Made by a program: the position numbers and the translations under genes. From Sipunculus nudus (Eukaryota > Annelida > Sipuncula > Golfingiida > Sipunculidae), in NCBI GenBank assembly GCA_026874595.1, contig CM049313.1:65354159-65418158 (forward strand): 64,000 bases of DNA. The letters run 5' to 3'. Positions within the stretch are counted from its first letter, which is position 1, and each line of letters starts with the position of its first letter. This document shows positions 24,353 to 39,400 of this stretch, piece by piece. Below the pieces are notes generated by a model. It was not told the origin of the DNA and ran no database searches. It saw only the letters and a list, made by a program, of their open reading frames with translations.

Positions 24353-27300
24353 ACGGTTCATCAAAACATGTCGGCAAATAACGTTTGATGTCTTAATGAT
24401 ATTGATAGAGGTACCGGTTTTGCTCTGATTGGTGCAAAGTAACTCGCACAATATATTACACACAATTTATATTTCCATGACAACGTATTTGTTTTGAACA
24501 TGTGGTGAAGTTGTCACTATTATTATATATAAAAATCTCCAAGTAAAATGACAATTAAAACTTGTTACTTGTGATCTCAGCTGACTGAGAGTCATCTTTT
24601 TTCTATATTTTTAGACCTTTAAAGACGCGATCGTCTGTTAAGAGGTTACTGCTGGACTTGGAATCTTCATACCTTACATTAAGGAAGGTCCATAAAAAAC
24701 TCCTAGGAAACCTGATATTAGGTCTCTGTTAACCATGTCGTCCGAGCTAATTTGCTCTTATGTACTCCCCAGAATAATTAAAAATTTGATACACAAACTC
24801 TGGTATCTGAACAACAAATGCATTGATCACTATGATTCTTTGCATGATTTTTTATAATGAAATGCTTCATCGGTTCCTAAAATATAAACTTATTTATTTT
24901 ACTAATCAAGTCACTCTCTATGGCTCAGAAGATGGCGTTCGGTAGTTTGTAGGGGTCGGGGAAACCGGACAACCCGGAGAAAACCACCGGCCTTGGACTG
25001 GCAACTACAACCCACACTCATACTCTATTTTACTCTATTTTTGAGACCTTCAAAGTACCTGTCGTCTGTTAACAGGCCACAAATCGTAACCGCTGGAACT
25101 GGAATCTTCTTACTTGACATGATGGGAGGTCCATAGAAAACAAGTGACCCATGGGTCATTACGCTCAGCTGCCAAGCATGACCTGCGACATCATGGGCTG
25201 CGATTCACAACTAGTAAAATTATTGCAGAACCTATATGCCAATTTTGTTTAAACTTTCTACATTGCCATAAATTCTTATCATATATGCCTGGTAAAAACA
25301 TAGCGAACAAGATATTTCTTGGCACCGCAGGTGCCAGAGTATCCCCAGACATAGTAGGCCCCCCCCCCCCCTTTAAGAATAGGCCCCCATTTTTAGCAGC
25401 ATATACTGACACTTGGCAAGCAATTATTGTTTCTTCCATATATCAATCCACAATCTTTTTGAAGATGTTGGTCCTGTGACCTTGACCTTTGACCTCATGA
25501 CCCAAAAATCAATTGGGGTCTTGCTTTTTCAATGGGACATATATAAGTCAAGTTTGAAATCTATACATCAATAAAAGCAGGAATTATCATCCAGAAACTA
25601 ATTTTTGGACAGATGGCTCCTGTGACTTTCACCTTTGACCTTGTGACCTCATAATTGACAGGCGTCTTCCTCTATTGGCAGGGGAACTGTATGTGCAAGA
25701 TGAAATGTCTGAGATGAAATGTTTGGCTGAAAATGCATCCACATCTTTTTGAAGATGTGTCCTGTGACCTTGACCTTTTACCTCGTGATCCCAAAATCAA
25801 TTCGGGTCTTGCTTTTCCAATGGGACACATACAAGTCAAGTTTGAAATCCATACATCAATTAAAGCAGGCATTATCATCCAGAAACTAATTTTTGGACAG
25901 ATGGCTCCTGTGACCTTCACCTTTGACGTTGTGACCTCAAAATTGATAGGGGTCTTCCACTCTTGGCAGGTGATCTATATGTGCAAGATGAAAGGTCTGA
26001 GATGAAATGTTTGGCTGAAAATGCATCCACAATCTTTTTAAAGATGTGTCCTGTGACCTTGACCTTTGACCTCATGACACCAAAATCAATTGGAGTCTTG
26101 CTTTTTCAATGGGACATATATAAGTCAAGTTTGAAATCAATACATCAATAAAAGCAGGAATTATCATCCAGAAACTATTTTTTTTACATTTAGCTCCTGT
26201 GGCCTTGACCTTTGTTCTTGTGACCCCAAAATTGATATGGATCATCCACTATTGGCAAGTGAGCTATATATTCAAGATGAAAGACCTTGAAAGTTTGGCT
26301 TAAAATGCATCCACAGTATCTTGTAAGATGCAAGTCCAGTGACCTTGACCTTAGACCTCATGACCCTAGAACCTATAGGGTTCTTACTTTAGTAGTGGGC
26401 CATACATAAGTCAAGTTTGAAATCCATATGGCTATCAACACTGGAGATATCATAAGAGGTGTGTGATTTTCACCAAATATGGACACATTAAAGGTCAAGG
26501 CCACTCTCATGGTAAAGGTCATGACCCAAATGTTAACAGACCTCATCCCATAGCCCATCTCTCTACATGTGCATAATATTAAATAAATATGTCCATTAGT
26601 TTTTGAATTGTAATGCTTACAGTACTGTCAAGTGGCAATTATGGGGGTATTAAAAGGCGTAAAAACAAGAAAAGGATAATAGGTGGCGCCACCAGTTTCC
26701 GGTATATCACAAGGCTATCCAAGACCTTCGGTCACCTTAATTTTTAGACCAGTCCATGCAAGCTTGAGATATTTAAAAATTTGTGTTATTTTCAGCAATA
26801 ATGGACCTATTCAAGGTCAAGGTCATTCTCCTAGCATAGTTCATGACCCCATTTTAAATAGGCTTCGTCCCCTTACCTATATCTAATAAAATGTAAAGTT
26901 TGAAAAAAAATCAGTGAAAAATTTTTTCAGTTATCCCACTCACAAGGTTTTTCTGCGGCGGCGGCGGCGGCGGGACCGTCATGAAACTATAGTATCCCGA
27001 CTTGGTCTGGGGATACAATGATGGTCTGAGGCAAAATGTATGGTTGTTGAGCTATCAGGAACTATTCCCACAGCTTGCTCGATACCTATCAGTCTCAAAA
27101 GGAATACCACACAGGCCACATTTAAGATCAAAATATAGCAAAAGATCAAGGAAATCCATGCAAGAATTATTGTGAAACGGGTCCTTCCATATTAATTTTT
27201 ATTCAATACAAGCCAACTGTAATGAGCTTTCATAAATGATGGTCATATTTATTAAGAAATCTTTGACCCAATGGAAGATAACATTAATATACATCCCACT

Positions 27301-30300
27301 GCACTCACTTTAATAGTTCTTGAGATAATATGTTCTAAAGGAATTTAAAGATGGCTTCCTGGTGGCCATATTGGATTTCTACCGGTCGGAAATTGAACAA
27401 CAAACATCCTCTAAAAGGGACCAAACATCATAAAAAAATCACAGAAACTGCCCTGGAAAAAGGATTTCTAAAATGGCTACCTGGCAGACATAATGGTTTT
27501 CTGACAAGTCTGACATTTGATATCACACATCCTCCAATAAGACACAAAACTTGAAGCAATTGTTTCAAAGAATGTAACAGTTATGAATGTCCAAAACAAT
27601 TCAAAAGGTATGATCAGGTTGGAGAGCTCTCATATCAGATTTATGAACATGCAAATGTAAAAAGTGCAAGTCCAATTTGTTTTAATTATCAGCTTGCTAT
27701 TCAATGGGGTCAGCAGGGTAGGTAAACTGCAAAACCTAAAAGAAAAGAAATGCAGAAAGCATCACTAAGAGTCTTGTAATCAAATAAAGCCATCCTAAAT
27801 CCAGGTAAAGACCCACATATTATCAGAACAAACACTTGCTGGTATATCTGATGATTTGTATAATAATATCTAGATATCTAGAAAACAAAGTTTATTGCTA
27901 TGATTCCATGACATAAACTGCAAAATGTTCCCATCATTTTATAAATCAGTAGCTTAACCTTAATACTTAACTCTAATAGTCTTAATGCCTGGCCAAAGCA
28001 TTCCGGCAACAGTGTTTTTGTTATGCACTAATGATATATCCTTATCACTCCATGAGCTGATACAAAAGGGAGTCATATATCACAAGTGTCACTGACAATT
28101 ATGGGCACATAGTGAGATGTACCAGTTGTGAGTGCCATGGTTATATATACAAGAAATCAAGAAAAATAGAGATGATCTACAAAATAAGTTATTGTGAACA
28201 TCCCTGACCTATGACCTTGGCCTTTTGCCCACATATCAACTGGATTCTTTCTAAATGATGGGTAACTACTTCCCACTTACATCTGGCCGGGTGTAATTAC
28301 TTGGCAACCAATGAGTGAATAACTTAGACCTGCAACCTTTAACCTCCTGACCAGCTGATGTCAAAAACAATTATTTTCTTCATGCAAAAATACCCATAAA
28401 TATGAAGTTTGAATCAAATTCAGTGATGCAAAGATGTGGCATATGTGAAAGACTGAAGGTTTGGGTTGAACAGTTTCACTTGAAATATGTTGACAAGCAT
28501 TTAGAACAATATTGTGATCTTGACCTTTGACCTTTTGAACTCAACATCAATAGGCTTCTTCTCCTATTGGTAGGCAAGCCATTTATGACAGATGGAAAGT
28601 ATAGATTGAAAAGTTTGCCTTAAAATGACTCCACGCAAGAAGAGGGTGCTGTGAACTTGACCTTTGACCTCAAAATCAACAGGTCTTTTCCCCTGTTGGC
28701 AGAGTAGCGATATCAGTGCTGAAAGGTTTGGAATGAAAGGTCTAGCTTGAAATGTGTCCACAACCTTTTCAAAGAAGTGGATCCTGTGACCCTGACATTT
28801 GACCTTGTGACCTCAACATCTGTAGGATTCTTCTCCCACTTAGTAGGTGAGCTATATGTGAAAGATCAAAGAATTGGGATGAAAGGTTTGGCTTAAAATG
28901 CATCCTGAGGCTTTTCAAAGAAGTTGGTTCTGTGACCTTGACCTTTGACCTTGTGACCTCAAAATTATTATAGTTCTTCCCCTGTTGGTAGGTGAAAGAT
29001 GGAAGGTTTGGGATGAAAATTTTGGCTGAAAGAATTATTTCTGGGGGGTGCAAACACACCCCATAACTTCGAGAATGTAGGTCGCAGTGACCTAATTTCA
29101 GGTTTGCAAGGAGATCTTTTTAGAACCTCTAAGACTGCATAGGGTTCATGGCCCTAGCCCCTACGGTTACGATTTGTACCCTGCTAACGGACGGACGGCC
29201 GGCCGGACGGACAGACGGAAGGACGCCGGACAAAGACCCATCGCTATAGCCCAGCTAACTGAAAGTCAGCTGAGCTAAAAAAAACTAGGAACCTTGAAAT
29301 TAGGTCTCTGTTTCCCACAATGTCCGAGCTATTGGGTTCGTTAGTACCCTCAGAATAATTAAGAATTTGATAAATAAGCCAATGATTTGATCGCCATGAT
29401 TTTTTTGCATACATATTGATCATAGAATGCTTCTTAAGTTCCTTCTGACTGATGGCACCACCTCTTTTTTTGAGACCTGCACAGAAGCAGTTATTTGTTA
29501 CAGGGCAAAAATCGTAACCGATGGACAAAAAATCTTCCTGTGAAGATGCATGAAAAATCTAATTGGAGACCTGAAATTAGGTCTCTGTCACTCATATCCT
29601 CCGAGATATGAGGCTAAAAGTACCCCCCCCCCCCCCCCGCCCCCAGGATAATAAAAAAATTGATACAAAAGCTCAAGTATCTGAATCTCTAATACATTTA
29701 TCACCCTGCTACTCTGCATGCATATTGATCATGGAGTGTTTCATCCGTTCCTACAGTTTGGTGGTGCCACCTGTATTTTTATTTTTTACGCATCCCCCAA
29801 TTTTTGGACGTCAAAGAAGTGATTATCCGTTAATAGGGCAGAAATCATAACCATTCGACCTAGAAGCTTCTAACTTGACATCCTTGGAGGTCCATCAAAC
29901 ATCCATCTGGTAAAACACTCTTGCCAATACCAACTGGTCAATCAGCTGAGCGTCATGACCCATTGGTCAGCAGTTTTTGAATTGTTTTGGTGGAAGTAAT
30001 CCCCTCAATAATTGCTTAATCAGGTATACCATTTTCATCTGCAGAATAAAGAAAATTTGGAGTTTCTTGACCTTGTATTGGTTGCTTTTATTTAGATTTT
30101 AGAATATTGTAATGAATTTCAGATTTTTGACAATTATTTATATCAGTATACCTTTAACAGCTATATACAGATTATTTCTGGGCATCATAACGGTAAGGTA
30201 CCGATAGACAAAAATAAAAATACGCATTTTACAACATATATTGGCACATGCTGTGTACCTTTCAGTCCCTGAATTTAAATATCACGCCTCCATAATATAT

Positions 30301-33300
30301 TTCAAGAATTAACCTGTGTGCATCATAAATGGCCACGTGGCAAAAAATATATGCAAGGGTAAAACAGCATGGAACATGGAAAGGAAAACAAACCCGATTT
30401 CCTGTTAACACTTACCTTAAAGCCATCGTATGTCCAAGATCCAAACTTCAAATTACATATCTGATCATCGAATGGAAACTTGGTAAGGTCAACGGTACAC
30501 GTACTGTGAAGATGCATGGGAGGAATGAACAGTACGGTCCCATCATTCGACACCACAGCCTGAGGGTGGCCCGGATACTCCCATTTATCTGACATACTGT
30601 CGGAATTAAAATTGTTTACTGTATTAAGGTTTTATGGTGTATTCAACCAACGGATTATAATAACTGGGTACATCAGATATGTCTTCCGTATAAATTACGG
30701 TAATACCACGTCAGGATCTCAGCATTAACATCTATCTGGTGTTAATTCAGTGAAACACAAGCAGATGTGAGACAGTCATGCATGATAATTCTGTGTCTGC
30801 TCAACTGCACATACAGAAAGAAAAAATGAATCGCATTTTTGAATCAATTTTTACTGCAATGGTCTAAATAAGATTAAAGCTACCGTTTAATCAGAACGAG
30901 AAAAAAGGACATTTCTGTCCATTTTCAGACAAGCGTATTTCTGGCCTATAAAGCATTTAAAAGGGAGTAAGGTAATGTTATTCTGAGGTTATAAAGGTCA
31001 GTATTAAGGATCTGACAGTTGATCCTGTGACTATTCCTTTGATCCCGATTCCTGGTGCCACAGTGGCACATTTGTTCTGTTGATTTATCAGCCTTAATTA
31101 AACAGAATCATTTTTTCATGACTAAAGAATCCAATGTACAAAATAACCAGCGTCTAGAAAACTATACGGGCAGAAGCTACATGCCATATGACTCGATTGA
31201 CTTCGGACTTTTGTTTTTATAGGTCAAAATAAATCCATACTTGTTCCCCCGAAGAAAATCTTATTGTTAAACCTAAAATAATTTTAGATACACCCAAACT
31301 TTTAAAAAAAAAGAACTATTTGCTGTTGTCCCTGTTAACTTTGTTTTCGTTTTTGATGCAAAATCAGCGATTTTAAAATAAGTTGAAAAATGTCACAACT
31401 GATGAACAGTTGACACCAGTGTCACATTTTAACAAAGAGTGGGGTTATTCGACTCCAAAATTTTGTCTCAACTCGCATAGCTAATATTGAGGGACAGCTA
31501 TTTGTTAATTAGTGGCGGATTTCTTATAATTTCGACATGCCACCTGCGACATCTGGGTTTTAGTGTGTACACAAAATAGCACCCTCCATGAGCAGTTTCG
31601 TGAAACTGGGAGAAATACGGGCGCGGGAAGTACTCCGACGGCATCGTCAAGGCGAGAATCCATCTGTGGATAGAGTCTAGTGACAAGGTGACGTGTGTCA
31701 GCAAAGTAAGAGAGGAATAGCTCATTTCATGGCTCAGGAGCTCTTCCCACGCTTTAACACCTAAAATGTTAAATCATTTCAAACTTCTAATAATGTTAGC
31801 TGAACAGAACAAAAGACGACAAAACTTCCTGTGTGTGAGTACTCGAGAGAGAGTTTCTTAATAATTATCTAGTACACGTGTCCAAAATTCTACTAATACT
31901 TCAAGATTTCGTTGGCAGGAGAAAAAAACCAGAGGCAAAAAAAAAACAGGACCTTAGAAAAGGGTGGGAACTCAACACCTAGGGAAAGATATAACAAGTA
32001 TACATAGTCACTAATGTAAAACTAAGAAACAAACCGGCGCGAGACGGAAACCGGGTTTGTTTCGATGTATCATCATAATTCAAATACATTTTGGTCGAAT
32101 AGAAACACCCCCCCCCCCCCCCCCGAAATCTAAATCCGCCGCTAATTATGCAAGGAACGAGGGTCAGAATTTGACCGTTTGCTTGATGACCGTTAGGAAT
32201 TGAGACGTAATCAGACGTGCCCGAATTTAACTATAAGAACCAAGTGACTGGATAAAACTATCATAACAGAACGATTTACCTGTTGTACAGTACAATATCT
32301 GGCTTCCAAATGACGTTGTTTGGCAGTCGAATCATACTAAGTCCCTCGAAATCGTCCGGATTCCATGTCAGGGCTGCGTCTTTCCATGCCTATAAAAGAA
32401 TAAAAGTAATCTTTAAACCGACTACAGACTCCCATATGGTCACATGATAAGGAGGGATTGAAGATGAACAGTACCACCTACATTTACATTTGTGTCTCCG
32501 CAATTCCGCGTTCATTATGTTGATATGCGTTCATTCAAGCTCGTGTGGGTGTTTGTGTGTGTGTGTTTGTTCAGAACATCATTCACGCAATAATGAACAA
32601 AATCCCATGATATTTTCAGGACATCACCGGAACGAGCCATTGAAGAAACGATTAAAATGTGCGGTCACATATGTCAGATTAAACATTTGAATATTGGCCG
32701 AATGCGTGAATGCAAACACTTGCTGGGGAACATACGCACAAATAAACCTGGGCATATATATGGGCTAATAAGTGAATAAAAAATAAGGTAGCTGAGTATC
32801 CCACGATAAGGAACGACCAAATTGCGAAGGCTTGCATTCGTAAGAATGCATACTAGTAATTCTTGTGGACTATTTTTTGTGCAACACACGTCGTGGATCA
32901 AGCGGCGAATCAATGGATTGGTACCCTTCCAACATGTAATAGTTATGGCAGAACCATCCTTCCACCCGAAGTTGTTTCTAGTCAAAATTAACATCTAAGC
33001 TCTTACAGGTGGGCACTTTGGGACGATCGGGACTACTTGTATCAGCTGTCAAACTTTAAAATCAAAATTTGTTTCATTTCAAGGAACGACCTTTGGTTTT
33101 CACTGCACATGTGTATACTTACTAATATTACATATTCCGCGAGTTCCTTACCATAAAAAACCAATGATAATGTAATTTGAGTTGAAACAATTTTTATCCA
33201 ACATTTTGAACGGACTAAAATACCCTCTTCACTAAGTTTATACCACTGTCACTGGTGTATTCAGAAGCCTCGGTGCACAGTGGGTGTCAAATGTTAAAGC

Positions 33301-33383
33301 CCAAAACCAAAAACAGTAGAGTCGTTTTCTTGAGTGCCCGAATTTGCGCAGTGCGAACCGGACCCAGATACAGTCGAAGTGAT

Positions 33384-33421
<38 letters not shown>

Positions 33422-36400
33422 TGTGAGGGAGGGGAAGGGGGTATGGAGTGTACAGCCCACAAACACAAATCTTGAAAAGACATTTAAAACTTCATTACTT
33501 TTCTATAAAGCTCCAAACATATTCAAGTATAATCATTTTAGCTATACTATAAAATTATAAATAATATGGTACTGAATTGTTTTAGTTATAAGTTACGTTT
33601 TAAAACACGTTTTGCTGACCTTTTCATAGATCCTTTCCCATCAAACCCCCCCTCCCCCCCCCCCCCCCCCCGCCCCCAACTCCCCAAACCCTACCTTTTT
33701 CAAATATCTAGACCCGATTCGATTAAGAAAGCAGTATAGTCTGAATTTGCTGAAAGACGTTATTAAATTTCACTGGCAAACAGAGTTATAGTGTTCGCTT
33801 CTGCTATAATGTTCTTGACATGAGTGTTTATTGCGTTTAAGAAAAAAAATATTCCACGTGTGCCGGCTGAGGGATGTCTTTCCAGTTCTGCTAAATACAC
33901 TTATATACCATGTTTGCTTTGCCGCCTGTGTCAGTGTTCCTTAGAACAGTAAATGAAAGATTTACATATTTGTATAGGCACATCTAAGTCCATATTAGTG
34001 TAGAATACATTGGTCTTTTCTACAGAGCTTACCTTGCGTAGCCAGACTAAGGTATGGATCACCTGTTTAGTTTCATCCTGAAAATAAAATAATAGTATAT
34101 TAGAGAACAATAACAAAAATGACGGAAGTATTCACATTTAAGACTTGGTTATTATACACCATGTGACCCATTAATAAGACAAACACGTCTGTCCTGAATT
34201 AAAGCAAACTGCACACAAAGCAAAATAAACTCCGTTCCCCCAACCTGTGTCTACCTGTTTTTAGATAATTTTCTTAAAAGTTTATATTTTCGATAATACC
34301 ATAAAAATCTGCACATGGAAGTGACACACAGCCTAATATGGCAACTAAGAATTGTAAATAAAATCTCCAGTTTGTGTTTATCAGTTTTTTGGACTTTTTA
34401 CAATGATCTGACAGATCACATGTGTCATTGTATGAGTAGACATCTTTGTTTTAGCTGGATTTATTTATAGAGTGTTTATATGACGTCATCCAAACAGCAG
34501 ATATAAATTTAGGGTGTTTTAGCATGTAACCAATGACCTTGACTGTCATAAGTGGGATATAGTATGCTGTAAAAATGTAGTCTGAATTATCTGATTTTTA
34601 AATTATTCTGTCTTTTGTAATGTAGTGTAATGTAGTAAATAATTTACCTTGTTGGAAATTAGGCCCTTCCATCTTCTAGTCTACATTAATATATTTTCCT
34701 TTGAAATGTAACTAATGAAATATAGCAAAGGCGAGACTATATATATAGACCTGTCGAGATCGGACCGGTATTGAATCTGGTCTGGTCGGCTGTATGTCCA
34801 GGTGGTGGCGGACTCTACATGAATTTTAGCAGCAGGAATCTTTTTTTTTTACTGCTCTTTTCATTATTAATAGACACATCATATATGATCAAGGGACAAC
34901 ATTATAATAAGGGGTAAAGGCTAAATAGGTAAACTTCAACATGAAACAAGTGACCCATGGGTCATGACGCTCAGCTGCCAAGCATGACCTGTGACATCAT
35001 GGACTGAGATTCACAACTTCCAGTCGAATTTTGAAGAACCAATTTGCCAATTTGTTGAAATTTTCTATGACAACAGAAATATATATCACCTATGTCTGGT
35101 TAAAACACAGTGAATTGATGGTCTGAGGAAAATGCATGATTGTTAAGCTATCAGGAAATATTCCAACAGCTTGTTGAAACCTGTCAGTCTCAAAGGGAAC
35201 ACCACAAAGGGCAAATATAAGATCAACATATATAGCAAAAATCAAGGAAATACATGCAAGAATTATTGAGAAACAGGTGCTTCTGTATGAATTTTTATTC
35301 AATACAAGCCAACTGTACTGCACTTTTATAAATGATGGTAATAATTATTCAGAAATATTTGACCCAATCCTTTACAAGATTACATAAATATACATCCAAC
35401 TGCATTCACTTTAACTAAGGAATTAAAAGATGGTTGCCTGGTCGCCATATTGGACTTCTGACAAGTCTGAAATCAGACAACAAACATTCTCTAAATCGGA
35501 CCAAACATTAAAGAAAAATTACTGAAACTGCCCTGAAGAAAGAATTTCTAAGGTGGCTAACTGGCAGACATAATGGATTTCTGACAAGTATGACATTTGA
35601 TATCCCACATTCACCAATAAGAGACCAAACTTGGGGCAAATTATCCAGTAATAAATGCCCAAAATAATTCAAAAGGCATGTCCAGGCCCTCATATTAGAT
35701 TTATAGATATGCAATTGTAAAAAGTGTAAGTCCAATATTTTTTATTATCACTCTGCTTTTCAATGGGGTCAGCAGGGTAGGTAAACTGCCAAACCTGAAA
35801 GAAAAGAAATGCAGAAAGCATGACTAAGAGTCTTGAAATAAAACAAAAAGCCATCCTAAATCAAGGTACACATCCACATATTATGAGAACAAACACTTGC
35901 TTTTATATGTGGTGATATATATTAAAATATTCAGATATCTAGGAAACTAAGTTTATTGCTAGGATTCCATAAAATAAACTGCAAAATGTTCCCATCATCT
36001 TATAAATCAGTAGCTAAACCTTAATACTATACTCTCATAGTCTTAATGCCTGGCTGAAGCATTCTGACAACAGTGTTTTTGTTATGAAGTAAGGAGGTAC
36101 TTATCACTGAGCCTTATCACTTAATAGGCTGATACAAAAGGGTGTCATATGTCACCAGTGTCACTCACAATTACAGCCACACAGGGAGATGTACCAGCTG
36201 GAGTGGGATGGTTATATATACAAGAAAAATAGAGATGGTCTATAAAATAAGTAATTGTGAACATCCCTGACCTATGACCTTGGCCTTTTGCCCATATATC
36301 AACTGGATTCTTTCTAAATGATGGGTAACTACTGACCACTTAAATCTGGTGTAATTACTTGGCAACCAATGGATGAATAACTTTGACCTGCAACCTTTAA

Positions 36401-39400
36401 CCTGCTGACCAGCTGACCCCAAAATCAATAAGTTATTTATTCAAGCAAAAAGACCCATAAATATGAAGTTTGAGTCAAACTGAGTGATGCATAGATGTGG
36501 CATATGTGAAAGACTGAAGGTTTGGGTTGAACAGTTACACTTTAAATATGCTCACAAGCATTTAGAACAATTAAATATTGTGACCTTGACCTTTGACTTT
36601 TTGACCTCAACATCTATAGGCTTCTTCCCTTATTGGTAGGTAAGCCATATATGACAGATGGAAGGTACAGATTGAAAAGTTTGCCTGAAAATGACTCCAC
36701 GCAAGAAGTGGGTGCTGTGAACTTGACCTTTGACCTTTAAAATCAACAGGTCTTTTCCCCTGTTGGCAGAGAAGCGATATCAGTGCTGGAAGGTTTGGAA
36801 TGAAAAGTCTAGCTTGAAATGTGTCCACTGCCTTTTCAAAGAAGTGGATCCTGTGACCCTGACCTTTGACCTTGTGACCTCAAAATCTATAGGATTCTTC
36901 TCCAACTAAGTAGGTGAGCTATATGTGAAAGATCAAAGAATTGGGATATAAGGGTTGGCTTAAAATGCATCCACAGGCTTTTCAAAGAAGAGGCTCCTGT
37001 GACCTTGACCTTTGACCTTTTGACCTAAAAAAATTAAGGTTCTTCCCGTGTTGGTATGTGAGCTGTATGTGAAAGATGGAAGGTTTGGGATGAAAATTTT
37101 GTCTCAAAGAGTTATTTCTGGGGGGTGCAAACACACCCCATAACTTCGAGAATATAGGTTGCAGTGACCTAATTTCAGGTTTGCAAGGAGATCTTTTTAT
37201 AACCTCTAAGACTGCCGGCCGGACGGCCGGACGGACAGACGGAAGGACGCCGGACAAAGACCCATCGCTATAGCCCAGCATGACTGAAAGTCAGCTGAGC
37301 TAAAAAGGAAATTTTGTGGAAATTTTATCATGTGTTCCGCTGAAGCGCAAAATCAGTAAATTTCTGCCGAAAATCTAACATTTATTTTATACCTGGGAAT
37401 GTGTCGAATTATTATTGCCTCGTGGTGTCTGATAAACCAAACTTTTTTGCCTTTTCGTTTTTGTAAGTCTTGCATTAATGCCAGTTTTGATATTCTACAG
37501 AACCTGACATATTTTTCTTCTGTACATATAATTAGCTCAGCTGACTATAAGTCATCCGAGCTATAGTCAAGGTCCATTGTCCGTCGTCCGTCCGTCTGTC
37601 TGTCTGTCCGTCCGTCCGTCTGGATGTCCGTCCGTAAGACTGGCACGTTTCGACACCGTTGGACCTACGAATCTGAATTTCGGCATACAGTTAGATGTCC
37701 CCATAATCTCCTGCCATGCCAAAAATTGGGTCAATAGGACTTCGTTCCTTTGAGATATTAAGGAAAAACCTCAATTTTTTATTAGAAATCTATTTTCACA
37801 CTTCAGGACTGCCTAATATCAAAACCACTCATCTGGTTTTCTTCATATTTACCATAAATATTCCTCTATATAGTTCCTATGTACATGCCAGATATTAAGT
37901 CAGTATTATATAATTTAAAAAAGTTATTGGCCCAAACATAATGCACTTTGTAAAAAAATCAGGAAGATATTTTGTCACTTAAGACCCAAAGTGTTAAAGG
38001 TAGGGACTTTTTTCCAGTAATACAACTTTAATTAATCAAAATTTAATTGTATACCAAAAATTAGATCAAAATCTGTTAAATTTTTTTAAATATTGGCAAA
38101 AATATAAAATTGGTACCTTAAATTTTGCCCAACTTTGGCCATGGCACGTTTTTTTCCTGTAAGTACTGTGGATTTAATTTTCACACCATGTATACATAAG
38201 GATTTAATCTGTTAAAATCTGAAATTTGAAAAAAAAGCTGCAAAATTAGGCTAGTTATTGAATTTTTTTGGAGGCTCTTGTTGTATTCCCTTACATTGTC
38301 AAGCAGTCCACTTTGATGACTGTAGGTCATTCAGTGCACATCTCTATGCTCCCCAGGCTGTTGACATAATTTTAGATGTCCCCAAAATCTCCTACCATAC
38401 CGAAAATTGGGTCATTAGGACTTTGTTCCTATGAGATATTAAGGAAAAAACTCCGTTTTCCATAAAAAAAAAGCCATTGTTACACTTCAAGGCTGCCTAA
38501 TATAAAAACCACTGATCTGTTTTTGATCTTATTTAGTATTCACATTCTTTTATACATTTTCTATGAACATACCAAAAATTAGGTCAGTATTGAGTATTTT
38601 TTTGAAGTTATGGGCCAAAACATAATGCAATTTTTTTTAAAAAATCAGGAAATATATTTACTCACAAGAGAATTGCTGAACCTAGAGACCTTTTTTCAGG
38701 AATATAACTTTATTTAATCAAAATTCAATTGTTTACCCCAAAATTAGATCTGAATTTTGCAAATTTTTCAAGTTATTAGCATAAATAAAAAACAATACCT
38801 TAAATTTTGTCCAACTTTGGCACTGTTGATTTAATTTTCCCAGCATATATGCATAAGGATTTAATCTTTTAAAATCTGAACTTTCAAAAGAAATTGATTG
38901 GAATGAATAGCTTTTATTCATGTTTTCACACACCATGTCAAGTGTTGTTCACATCTAGCCCACCTAGTAGTACAGCCTTCACTTGCATTATGTAACCCTC
39001 CCCAGGCAGCTTACCTTGGCCCAGCTTGGCCACTACTAGCAGGCTTCCCCTCGCCCTGCACTCATCCCCCCCCCCCCCAGCTGATGCATAAACTAGATGA
39101 ATGTTATAATTTTTCTGTATTTTATTTTATTCTTGGACATGCTACATTTTAGATTTTGTATTGAACCACCAGGGTTACAATGATTAAAGTGTACATTTAA
39201 TTGTGTCCACAAAGTGGTGTATTGCTGTGAAAGTCTGGATGTTCATGAGATAAGTAATTCCTTACTTCAGAAGAGTAAAAACTTCACCAGGTGTGAAATT
39301 GACTATTAATTCCAGTAATTAATTAAAACTGGGATAGTAATTAGCACAATGATATTGTTTGTCCCTCATTCAACCAACAGTGTGTATACTTTATTTGAAA

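Larger units (their letters stand above)
24572..29970 (-). mobile_element. hairpin-ended element, family 2, copy b (interrupted)
   Basis: Minus-strand copy in two parts, 24572-25139 and 29281-29970. It has the hairpin end GATCTCAGCTGACTGAGAGT at the left and the ATCAGCTGAGCGTCATGACC end at the right, with about three tandem units of the 335-bp type. Family 1 copy c sits inside it, in an A-run. Confidence 0.75.

Noticed and set aside
35090-35735. Paired open frames that recur at 21409-22076
   Set aside because: They lie inside near-identical non-coding repeat copies and carry no domain or start context.
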